Shown piece after piece: positions 41,181-49,273 of a stretch of DNA of 64,000 nucleotides. Within the stretch, counting starts at the first letter, position 1, and every line of letters starts with the position of its first letter. Below the pieces are notes generated by a model. The model saw only the letters and a program-made list of their open reading frames with translations, was not told the DNA's origin and did no database searches. Made by a program: the position numbers and the translations under genes. Location: NCBI RefSeq assembly GCF_014270065.1, contig NZ_JACNME010000011.1:1-64000 (forward strand), read 5' to 3'. Source of the stretch: Quadrisphaera sp. RL12-1S. Its GTDB lineage: Bacteria > Actinomycetota > Actinomycetes > Actinomycetales > Quadrisphaeraceae.

Positions 41181-41757
41181 ACAGCTGGCGGGCCACGTCC
41201 TTGTAGGCGTAGCCGCGGGCGATGAGGCGCATCACCTCGCGCTCGCGGGCGGAGAGCCGGTCGAGCTCGGCGTCGGTGGTGGCGACCTCGGCGATGCCGC
41301 CGACCGCGCCGAAGGCGTCCAGCACGAAGCCGGCCAGGCGCGGGGAGAACACGGCGTCGCCCTCGGCCACGCGGCGCACCGCGTCGGCGAGCGAGGCGCC
41401 GTCCACGGTCTTCGTCACGTAGCCGCGCGCGCCGGCGCGCACCACGGCGATGACGTCCTCGGCGGCGTCGGAGACGCTGAGGGCGAGGAAGCGCACCGGC
41501 TGCCCGTCGGCCCGCTGCGCGCCCGCGCAGCGGCGGAGCACCTCAGCGCCGCCGCTGCCGGCGCCGCCGGGTGCGTCACCGCCCGGCAGGTGCACGTCGA
41601 GGAGCACGACGTCGGGCGCGTGGCGCTGGACGGCCTCCACGGCGGCGCCGACGTCCCCGGCCTCACCGACCACCACGAGGTCCGGCGGGAGCACGGCCCG
41701 CACACCTGAGCGCACCAGCGCGTGGTCGTCGACGAGGAGCACCCGCAACCCGCTCAC
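41071..41757 (-). CDS. NarL/LuxR-family response regulator
   Basis: 228 residues. Receiver domain with VLLVDDHALVRSGV and phospho-Asp in VVLLDVHLP, carrying a Gly-rich insert (GGDAPGGAGSGGAEV), then a LuxR HTH: LSAREREVMRLIARGYAYKD and VKTVETHVSAVLRKL. Start GTG overlaps the stop of the kinase gene (GTGA). Output of the two-component pair with 41754-43103. Confidence 0.95.
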   Translation of the reverse strand: MSGLRVLLVDDHALVRSGVRAVLPPDLVVVGEAGDVGAAVEAVQRHAPDVVLLDVHLPGGDAPGGAGSGGAEVLRRCAGAQRADGQPVRFLALSVSDAAEDVIAVVRAGARGYVTKTVDGASLADAVRRVAEGDAVFSPRLAGFVLDAFGAVGGIAEVATTDAELDRLSAREREVMRLIARGYAYKDVARQLFISVKTVETHVSAVLRKLQLSNRHELTRWASDRRLL

Positions 41758-43103
41758 AGCCCTGCTCCGTCCTGCTCGTCCTCCGGCGGGACCACCCCGG
41801 TGGGACCAGCGGCCCCGGCAGCTGCAGCGCCCCCCGCGCCCGTGCGGAGCACCACCTCGGTGCCTCCGCCCGGGGCGGGACCGACCTGTGCGGAACCGCC
41901 CGCCCTCGACATCCTGCCGAGGACCGACTGGCGCACACCGCGGCGGTCCGCGGGCACCGCGTCGGGGTCGAAGCCGTCCCCGTGGTCTCGCACGAAGGCC
42001 TCGGCACCACCGGTCCCGGCCTCCACGTACACCTGGACCGGCGGACGGCCGTGGCGCACGGCGTTGAGCACCGCCTCCCGCAGTGCGGCGACCAGCGCCT
42101 CCTCGACGCGCCCCACCTCGCGGTCCCCCACCACGACCACCTGCACGGGCACGCCGACGGCGTCCTCGACGTCCGCGGCCTCGGCACGCACCCGATCGGC
42201 CAGGGTCCGCTCCGGCCCCTCGTCCCCCGCACGCGCCCGCCCCCCGTAGAGCCAGTCGCGCAGCTCGCGCTCCTGGCGGCGGGCGAGGCGGGTGACGGTG
42301 GCGGGGTCGTCGCTGTGGCGCTGCAGCAGCGCGAGGGTCTGGAGCACGGAGTCGTGCAGGTGGGCTGCCACCTCGGCCCGCTCGGCCTCCCGCAGCCGGG
42401 CGGTCCGCTCGTCGCCGAGGTCCCGCACCAGCCGGAGGACCCACGGGGCCACGACCAGCGCGGTGCCGCCGAGCACCGCGAGCGCCGCCACGGCGCCGGG
42501 ACCGAGGGCCTGCGCCTGGGCGCCGCCGAGGGCCAGCAGGACCAGGCCGCCGACGGCTAGGGCGGCGCCGAGCACCGCGCGGCGCGTGCCGTCCGGTGTG
42601 CCGCCACCCACCTGCACGAGGAGGGCGGTGCGCCGGGCGGGCTCCAGCGACCCCCACGCGACCACCGCTCCGGCGAGCCCGGCAGCGACGGGCACGAGGA
42701 CGCCGGAGGCGACGTCCGCGCTGCTGCGCTGCAGGACCAGCTGGACGCCGGTGGCCAGGAGCACGGCGCCCACCACCAGCTGCGCCCCCGCGCCTCCGGA
42801 GGGGCTCCACCGCACCAGCCGCTCCACGGCACCTCGCCCGTCCCCGGCCCCGGCCGGGACGTCCTCGCCGTCCACCGGCACGAGCGCCCACAGCAGGGCG
42901 TACCCGACGAGCCCCGCTCCGCCCGCGGCGACCAGGCCCAGCCACAGCACCCGGGCCACGGCGACGGGCAGGTGCAGGTGGCGCGCGGTGCCCGCTGCCA
43001 CCCCGCCGGCCCAGCGGCCCCGGGCCGGGCGGCGCAGCGGCGGTCGCTGCGGTCGCCGGCGGCGCGTCCCGGCGGCGGGAGCGGCGGCGCTCGTGGTGCT
43101 CAC
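41754..43103 (-). CDS. PspC-domain sensor histidine kinase
   Basis: 449 residues. N-terminal PspC domain (GRWAGGVAAGTARHLHLPVA) with its two-part membrane segment, three or four more helices, a NarL-type dimerisation helix with phospho-His in AAHLHDSVLQTLALL, and a HATPase_c domain (N box EAVLNAVRHG, G box DHGDGFDP). Acts with the overlapping LuxR regulator. Such PspC kinases are thought to monitor envelope stress with a divergent PspC protein, present here. GTG 43103 chosen at the PspC boundary. Confidence 0.93.
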   Translation of the reverse strand: MSTTSAAAPAAGTRRRRPQRPPLRRPARGRWAGGVAAGTARHLHLPVAVARVLWLGLVAAGGAGLVGYALLWALVPVDGEDVPAGAGDGRGAVERLVRWSPSGGAGAQLVVGAVLLATGVQLVLQRSSADVASGVLVPVAAGLAGAVVAWGSLEPARRTALLVQVGGGTPDGTRRAVLGAALAVGGLVLLALGGAQAQALGPGAVAALAVLGGTALVVAPWVLRLVRDLGDERTARLREAERAEVAAHLHDSVLQTLALLQRHSDDPATVTRLARRQERELRDWLYGGRARAGDEGPERTLADRVRAEAADVEDAVGVPVQVVVVGDREVGRVEEALVAALREAVLNAVRHGRPPVQVYVEAGTGGAEAFVRDHGDGFDPDAVPADRRGVRQSVLGRMSRAGGSAQVGPAPGGGTEVVLRTGAGGAAAAGAAGPTGVVPPEDEQDGAGL

Positions 43104-43255
43104 CGGTCCATCGTCGCGGCGCGTGCGCCGCCGGTCACGCGTGCGCCACCCTGGGCGCACCCCGGTCCGCCCCTGAGCCGGGGCCGTCACGACCAGGGTC
43201 GGGTCAGGGTCCGTCCCGGATCCTCCCGGCCCGGCTGCGGAGGACGCTCGACGCC

Positions 43256-44575
43256 ATGACCTCCACCCCCAGCACCGCGCCCGGCTCAGGACCCGGCTCA
43301 GGACCCGGCCCAGGCCCCTCCGGGAGCAGCTCCTCCTCGCGCACCGCCTTCTGGGGCTGGCTGGAGCGCCTGGACCTGCGCCGCTCCGACGAGCGGTGGC
43401 TGGGCGGTGTCGCCGCCGGCACCGCCGAGCGCCTGGGCGTGGATCCCGTGCTGCTGCGGGTCGTCGTGGTGGTCGTCGCGCTCCTGGGCGGCGTCGGGCT
43501 GGTCCTGTACGCCGCGGCGTGGCTGCTGCTCCCGGACCGCGAGGGGCGCATCGAGGCCCGGGCGCTGGTCGGCGGGCGGGTGTCGGCCTCGGCGGTGCTG
43601 GCGCTCGGCCTGGTGGCGCTGGCCTCGGCGGTCCCCAGCCCGTGGTCGTGGGTGGCGGACGGCCGGGTGGTCAGCGGTGGCGACGTGGTCTCCCTCGTCG
43701 TCGTCGGCGTGGTGCTGGCGGTCGGGGTGGCGATGCTGCCGCGGCTGGTGCCGGCCTCGGCGGGCGGTGTCCGCCCTGACGGGCAGCCGGTGGGCGCAGC
43801 GGTGCGCAGCGCCTGCGGAGGACCGCGGCGCGCGTCGCGCCCGGCGGTGCCGGCGTGGGTGACGACGGCGGTGCTCGGCGCGGCGCTGCTCGTGGGGGCT
43901 GCGGCGTGGCTGGCCGTCCGGCCGCAGCAGCTGGCGCCGCTGGGCCTGGACCGGCAGGGCTGGTCCGCGTGGTCGGCACCAGCGGGTGGGCAGCTGGACC
44001 TCACGACACCGCAGGTCGTCTCCGTCGCAGCGGCAGCAGCCACCGCCGTGGTGGCCCTGGCGCTGGTGGCGGCAGGGCTGGCGGGGCGGCGCGGGGACGG
44101 CCTCGGGTTCTGGGCGTTCGCCGGCGCGACCACGGCGCTCCTCGCGCTGGCGGTGCCCCCCGGCGCCGACGTGCGCGGCGTCGGCGACGTCGACTGGCGG
44201 CCGCTGACGGTGGCGCAGGCCGAGCGGGGCTACGCCTCCTGGGCCGGTCAGGCGACCCTCGACCTGCGCTCCCTGGCCGACGACCCCGCCGCCGCGGGCG
44301 CCACCGTGGACGTGGAGCTGCGGCACGGCGTCGGCGAGGCCCGCGTGATCGTGCCCACCGGCGCCGACGTGGAGGTCCGCACCAGCGGCGTCATCGGCGA
44401 GGTGGTCACCAGCGGCCCCGGGTGGACCACCCGCGGCGCCGACGACGGCTTCTTCACCAGCACCACCTCGAGGGCGCCGGCGACGACGACGGACGGCACC
44501 CTCGAGCCGGTCCACCTCCGCGTGGACGCCCGCACCGCCATCGGCCAGCTCGAGATCGTCAGGAGCGCAGCATGA
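43256..44575 (+). CDS. PspC-domain membrane protein
   Basis: 439 residues. A GSGPGSGPGPG-type low-complexity N-terminus, a PspC domain (RWLGGVAAGTAERLGVDPVL, then LYAAAWLLLPD), four or so further helices, and a C-terminal extracytoplasmic beta-domain resembling the LiaF/cell-wall-response fold (VDVELRHGVGEARVIVPTGA). Divergent from the PspC kinase; likely the third component that modulates it. The ATG 43256 has GGAGGA 12 bases upstream. Overlaps the next gene (ATGA). Confidence 0.85.
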   Translation: MTSTPSTAPGSGPGSGPGPGPSGSSSSSRTAFWGWLERLDLRRSDERWLGGVAAGTAERLGVDPVLLRVVVVVVALLGGVGLVLYAAAWLLLPDREGRIEARALVGGRVSASAVLALGLVALASAVPSPWSWVADGRVVSGGDVVSLVVVGVVLAVGVAMLPRLVPASAGGVRPDGQPVGAAVRSACGGPRRASRPAVPAWVTTAVLGAALLVGAAAWLAVRPQQLAPLGLDRQGWSAWSAPAGGQLDLTTPQVVSVAAAAATAVVALALVAAGLAGRRGDGLGFWAFAGATTALLALAVPPGADVRGVGDVDWRPLTVAQAERGYASWAGQATLDLRSLADDPAAAGATVDVELRHGVGEARVIVPTGADVEVRTSGVIGEVVTSGPGWTTRGADDGFFTSTTSRAPATTTDGTLEPVHLRVDARTAIGQLEIVRSAA

Positions 44576-44850
44576 GCCCCGACCAGACCCTCCCCCAGCC
44601 GGCACCAGCCCCCTCCGACGAGCAGCCGACCGAGCAGCAGACCGAGCAGCCGACCGAGCCGGCTCCCGGTGGCCCCCACGTCCCGAGCCTCGTGACGGGT
44701 CTGGCGGCCCTGCTCGTGGCGGTCCTCGTGGGTCTGGGCGTGCTGGCGGACGTCCGGGTGGACGCGGGCGCCGTGGCCGCTGTTGCCCTGGTGGCGCTGG
44801 GCGGCCTGCTCGTGGTGGGAGGCCTGGTGGCCGGCGTCCGCGGTCGCTGA
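44572..44850 (+). CDS. Small membrane protein next to PspC gene
   Basis: 92 residues. An acidic, repetitive N-terminus ([13 protein letters not shown]) and two hydrophobic helices ([19 protein letters not shown] and the last segment). Starts with ATG overlapping the upstream stop, so cotranslated with the PspC protein. No recognised family. A strong terminator follows. Confidence 0.75.
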   Translation: MSPDQTLPQPAPAPSDEQPTEQQTEQPTEPAPGGPHVPSLVTGLAALLVAVLVGLGVLADVRVDAGAVAAVALVALGGLLVVGGLVAGVRGR

Positions 44851-44889
44851 CCCGACCCGCGACGACCGGAGCGAGCTGCCAGACGACGA

Positions 44890-44919
44890 GACGGCGGCGC
44901 CCCTGCGGGCGCCGCCGTC
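44890..44919 (+). terminator. Intrinsic terminator of the PspC operon
   Basis: GACGGCGGCGCCC, loop CTGC, GGGCGCCGCCGTC followed by TTCGT: a perfect 13-base stem 40 bases after the last PspC-operon gene and just before the tRNA-Ser on the other strand. Confidence 0.8.
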
Positions 44920-44926
44920 TTCGTGG

Positions 44927-45013
44927 CGGTGGCGGTGGGATTTGAACCCACGGAGAGCTCTCACCCTCACACGCTTTCGAGGCGTGCTCCTTAGGCCGCT
45001 CGGACACGCCACC
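44927..45013 (-). tRNA. tRNA-Ser (anticodon CGA)
   Basis: 87 bases on the minus strand: acceptor GGTGGCG/CGCCACC with discriminator G, anticodon arm CACGC-CTCGAAA-GCGTG with anticodon CGA reading TCG, long variable arm, T-arm GTGGG-TTCAAAT-CCCAC. Second tRNA-Ser in the window. Confidence 0.95.
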
Positions 45014-45023
45014 GCGGAAGACA

Positions 45024-46018
<995 letters not shown>

Positions 46019-46105
46019 GGGGCTCATCGTGGCGCAGACGGGCGCGGCAGGCGAGGCCCCGGCGGCGCGTCCACGGACCTCCTCGGATGGGTAGGGTCGT
46101 CGACC

Positions 46106-46741
46106 GTGCGCGTGCAGGTCGTCGACCACCCCCTGGTGGCCCACAAGCTGACCGTCCTGCGGGACGCGAAGACGGAGTCGCCGACGTTCCGGCGCCTCGC
46201 CGACGAGCTGGTCACGCTGCTCGCCTACGAGGCGACGCGCGGGGCGCGGGTGGAGCCGCAGGAGATCTCCACCCCGGTGGCGACCACCACGGGCGTGAAG
46301 CTGGCCAGCCCGAAGCCGCTCGTGGTGCCGATCCTGCGCGCCGGCCTGGGCATGCTGGACGGGATGACCCGCCTGCTGCCGACCGCCGAGGTGGGCTTCC
46401 TGGGCATGGTGCGCGACGAGGAGACGCTGCAGGCCAGCACCTACGCGCACCGCCTCCCGGACGACCTCTCGGGCCGGCAGTGCTACGTGCTCGACCCCAT
46501 GCTCGCCACCGGCGGCACGCTGGTGGCGGCGATCCGCTACCTGTTCGAGATCGGGGCCACGGACGTCACGGCCGTGTGCCTGCTGGCGGCTCCGGAGGGA
46601 CTGGACGTGGTGACGTCGTCCTTCGGCGCGGACGCCCCCATCACCGTGGTGACGGCGGCCGTCGACGAGCGCCTGGACGAGAACGGCTACATCGTGCCCG
46701 GTCTGGGTGACGCCGGGGACAGGCTCTACGGGGTGGTCTGA
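46106..46741 (+). CDS. upp: Uracil phosphoribosyltransferase
   Basis: 211 residues. Salvages uracil to UMP using [31 protein letters not shown], and the PRPP loop DPMLATGGT, then [10 protein letters not shown]. Start GTG 46106 follows TAGGGT by eight bases, so probably leaderless. Converges on the sigma gene with three bases between stops. Confidence 0.97.
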   Translation: MRVQVVDHPLVAHKLTVLRDAKTESPTFRRLADELVTLLAYEATRGARVEPQEISTPVATTTGVKLASPKPLVVPILRAGLGMLDGMTRLLPTAEVGFLGMVRDEETLQASTYAHRLPDDLSGRQCYVLDPMLATGGTLVAAIRYLFEIGATDVTAVCLLAAPEGLDVVTSSFGADAPITVVTAAVDERLDENGYIVPGLGDAGDRLYGVV

Positions 46742-46744
46742 GGC

Positions 46745-47557
46745 TCAGGCGGCCTCGGCCTCGGCGTCCTCGAGCTGCGTGCGCAGCCGCTCGAGCGTGC
46801 GCGCCAGCAGCCGGGACACCTGCATCTGGGTGACGCCGATGTCCGCGGCGATCTGGCTCTGCGTCCACCCGCGGAAGAAGCGCAGCGACAGGATCCGGCG
46901 GTCCCGCTCGGGCAGGGACGCGAGCAGCGGGGCCACGCTCACGTGGTCCACCAGCCTGTCGATGGCGCCGTCGTCGCCGCCCAGCGTGGCGCCCAGCGGC
47001 GTGCCGTCGGCCTCGCCGTCGAGGGGGGCGTCCAGGGAGGCCAGGTGGTAGTCCTGCGCGGCGGCCAGCGCCTCGATGACCTCCTCGGCGTCCACGCCGA
47101 GGTGCTCGGCCAGCTGCGGGACGGTCGGTGCGCGGCCGATCTTCTGGGTGAGCTCGGCCGCGGCGGCGCCCAGCGACAGCCGCAGCTCCTGGAGGCGGCG
47201 CGGCGGGCGCACCCCCCACTGCCGGTCGCGGAAGTGGCGCCGCAGCTCCCCGGTGATGGTGGGCACGGCGTACGGCAGGAAGCCGCGCCCCTTGCCGGGC
47301 TGGTAGCCCTGGGCCGCCTTGACCAGCGCGAGGCAGGCGACCTGCACGAGGTCGTCCAGCTGCTCCCCGCGGTCCCGGAAGCGCGCCGCGAGGGCGCGGG
47401 CCACCGGCAGGTTGAGGACGACGACCTCGTCCAGGAGGCGGGCGCGCTCCGCGGCGCCAGCCGTGGACGCGCGCAGCAGCAGGTCTTCCGTGGCCTGCTC
47501 GCGCGCGCTCCCGGCGCCCTCGGTGCGGGCCGCAGGGGCGTCGGCGGACGCGGTCAT
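46745..47557 (-). CDS. SigB/SigF/SigG-type RNA polymerase sigma factor
   Basis: 270 residues, group 3 sigma. Region 2 with NLPVARALAARFRDRGEQLDDLVQVA, region 3 PPRRLQELRL, and region 4 ILSLRFFRGWTQSQIAADIGVTQMQVSRLLA as the HTH. Directs general-stress or developmental genes in actinobacteria; no anti-sigma (RsbW type) or antagonist gene adjoins. AGGAG six bases before ATG 47557. The 185-base gap upstream also drives the small acidic proteins to the right. Confidence 0.94.
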   Translation of the reverse strand: MTASADAPAARTEGAGSAREQATEDLLLRASTAGAAERARLLDEVVVLNLPVARALAARFRDRGEQLDDLVQVACLALVKAAQGYQPGKGRGFLPYAVPTITGELRRHFRDRQWGVRPPRRLQELRLSLGAAAAELTQKIGRAPTVPQLAEHLGVDAEEVIEALAAAQDYHLASLDAPLDGEADGTPLGATLGGDDGAIDRLVDHVSVAPLLASLPERDRRILSLRFFRGWTQSQIAADIGVTQMQVSRLLARTLERLRTQLEDAEAEAA

Positions 47558-47709
47558 CGAAGGCTCCTGTGCTCTCGCGTCGTTCGCCGCTGAGGCGCGG
47601 TCGCCGGACGTCCGCGGTGGGCGGTCGCTACGGCGACCGCCGGGCGCGGGTCCCGGACGCGGACCAGCACAGCACCGGCCAGGACCCCCGGCAAGCCGAG
47701 CCAGGAGTG

Positions 47710-47734
47710 GTTCAACCCCCCAGCCGGTGGTAGG
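47710..47734 (+). promoter_or_regulatory. Possible SigB/SigF-type promoter
   Basis: GTTCAA (47710-47715), 12 bases, TGGTAG (47728-47733) resembles the stress sigma consensus GTTTAA-N12-14-GGGTAT at five of six and four of six positions. It would start transcription at about 47740-47743, essentially at the ATG of the next gene. A UACG-looped hairpin lies upstream (47620-47641, stem GGCGGTCGC). Placed next to a sigma gene of the matching type, it may be regulated by it. Confidence 0.35.
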
Positions 47735-47742
47735 CAGGGCTC

Positions 47743-48036
47743 ATGCCGGAACCCGCGCCCGAGGCCCAGCACGACCGCCAGGTGCTGCTGCAGCAGATCG
47801 TCTCCGAGGTCCACGCCGAGCACGCCGGCGAGGACGTCGACGTGGTCCGCGAGGCGCTCAGCGCGCGCATCGCGGAGCGCGGTTTCCCCGAGCAGCCCCA
47901 GAAGTGGGTGGACGACACCGCCGGCGAGGTGAGCCAGGGCCGGCACGTGGTGGTCGACCGGGAGCTCGGCGTCGACGCACCGCTGGAGGAGACGGCCGGC
48001 AACGCCCACGAGAAGACCCGCGAGGAGAGCCGATGA
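47743..48036 (+). CDS. Small acidic conserved protein
   Basis: 97 residues, Glu/Asp/His-rich and soluble. A helical block DVVREALSARIAERGFPEQPQKWVDD, then a charged tail. Similar short actinobacterial proteins exist without assigned function. ATG 47743 overlaps the next gene by four bases at its end, and may be under the stress-type promoter above. Confidence 0.7.
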   Translation: MPEPAPEAQHDRQVLLQQIVSEVHAEHAGEDVDVVREALSARIAERGFPEQPQKWVDDTAGEVSQGRHVVVDRELGVDAPLEETAGNAHEKTREESR

Positions 48037-48278
48037 GCCAGCAGGACCGGACCAGCAGCGCCGCCACCCCCCTCGGGACCGGCACCGACGACGACCCCAC
48101 GGCAGGCCTGCCGGAAGTCTCCGAGGCGGACGTCGCCGCCGCGATGGGCGTCAGCTCGGTGCCCGACGAGGTGCGCGTGGTCTCCGACGACGCCGACGAG
48201 ACCGGCCAGGTGATGGACGCGACGGGGCGCCTGAGCGAGCCCGCCGAGGAGGAGCCGGAAGGTCACCGGGCGCAGTAG
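48033..48278 (+). CDS. Small acidic protein, unknown
   Basis: 81 residues, no hydrophobic segment, strongly acidic. Contains EVSEADVAAAMGVSSVPDEV and a tail of acidic residues; probably disordered. Starts with ATG overlapping the previous stop and ends about 70 bases before the next gene. No family recognised. Confidence 0.65.
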   Translation: MSQQDRTSSAATPLGTGTDDDPTAGLPEVSEADVAAAMGVSSVPDEVRVVSDDADETGQVMDATGRLSEPAEEEPEGHRAQ

Positions 48279-48348
48279 CCCCCGCGCCCGGTGGTCACCC
48301 ACCACCGGGTGCACCGCTCCCCCGCACCACCACCAGCGAGGCGCTCCC

Positions 48349-49263
48349 GTGCAGACCTTCCTGCCCTTCCCCGGCTTCGCCAGGAGCGCCGAGGCCCTCG
48401 ACGGACCGCGGCTGGGCAAGCAGCGGGTGGAGGTGCTGCAGGTGCTGCGTGCCCTCGAGCTGCCCGAGTACGGCTGGTCCGGCCATCCGGCGGTGGCCAT
48501 GTGGCGCGGTCGGACCCCGGCGCTGGTCTGCTACGGGTTGGCGTGCGTGCGGGAGTGGACCTCGCGCGGCCACGCGGACACGACGGCCGCCCAGGTGGCG
48601 GAGTTCGCCCCCGAGACCGCGGACGCCTCCCAGGAGGAGCTCGCGGTCTCGGGCCAGCTGCCGTCGTGGCTGGGCGGGCGCGCCCTGCACCGGTCGCACC
48701 GCTCCAACCTCCTCCGCAAGGACCCCGCCCACTACGGCCCGCGCTTCGAGGCCGGGCTGCCCGACGACCTCGACTACGTCTGGCCGGGGTCGGACGACCT
48801 GCCCGAGCGGCCCGCCGCGGTGGGCAGGGCGCTGTGGGTGGTGCGGGCAGCAGACCCCACCACGCTCGGCGTGCTGGTGGACCGCGGCGTGGTGGGCCTG
48901 GACACCGGCAGCGGCATCGACGTCCCAGCCGACCTCGAGCAGGGAGCCGGCGGCCTGCGCGCCCTGCTCGCCGCGCGCGCCGAGCAGACGGGGACGAGGC
49001 GCCGTCCCGGCAAGGCGCTGCGCCAGCTGGAGGCCCTCGTGACCGAGGTGTCCGTCGACGACGAGGTCGCCGTGCCCGTCCAGGAGGGGCGGGCCCTGCT
49101 CCTCGGGAGGGTCACCGGGGAGTACTCCTTCGCCGGCAGCGCGGCGCTGGTGCCGCACCGCCGTCCGGTGCGCTGGGTCGGCGTGGTGCCGCGGGCGGCG
49201 CTCGCCCGCCCGGCGCAGCTGCAGGACCCGCGCTCGCTGTTCCGCGTGGTCCTCACCAGCTGA
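48349..49263 (+). CDS. MSMEG_6728-like glycosylase domain fused to EVE-like domain
   Basis: 304 residues in two modules. Residues 1-150 match the MSMEG_6728 family, related to pyrimidine-dimer glycosylases: MQTFLPFPGFARSAEALDG, LGKQRVEVLQVLRALE, GWSGHPAVAMWRG, and LHRSHRSNLLRKDP. Residues 165-304 resemble the EVE/PUA-like modules found in restriction enzymes that read modified bases: ALWVVRAADP, VVGLDTGSGIDV, LLLGRVTGEYSF and VRWVGVVPRAAL. A base-lesion or modified-base role is the natural reading. GTG 48349 starts the family's usual MQTF. Confidence 0.8.
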   Translation: MQTFLPFPGFARSAEALDGPRLGKQRVEVLQVLRALELPEYGWSGHPAVAMWRGRTPALVCYGLACVREWTSRGHADTTAAQVAEFAPETADASQEELAVSGQLPSWLGGRALHRSHRSNLLRKDPAHYGPRFEAGLPDDLDYVWPGSDDLPERPAAVGRALWVVRAADPTTLGVLVDRGVVGLDTGSGIDVPADLEQGAGGLRALLAARAEQTGTRRRPGKALRQLEALVTEVSVDDEVAVPVQEGRALLLGRVTGEYSFAGSAALVPHRRPVRWVGVVPRAALARPAQLQDPRSLFRVVLTS

Positions 49264-49273
49264 CGGTCCCTGC

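Noticed and set aside
43275-43320. GGACCCGGCTCA tandem copies.
   Set aside because: In-frame Gly-Ser-Gly-Pro linker codons at the start of the PspC protein; no intergenic repeat.
44621-44660. GAGCAGCCGACC-type repeats.
   Set aside because: In-frame codons for the EQPTEQ linker of the small membrane protein.
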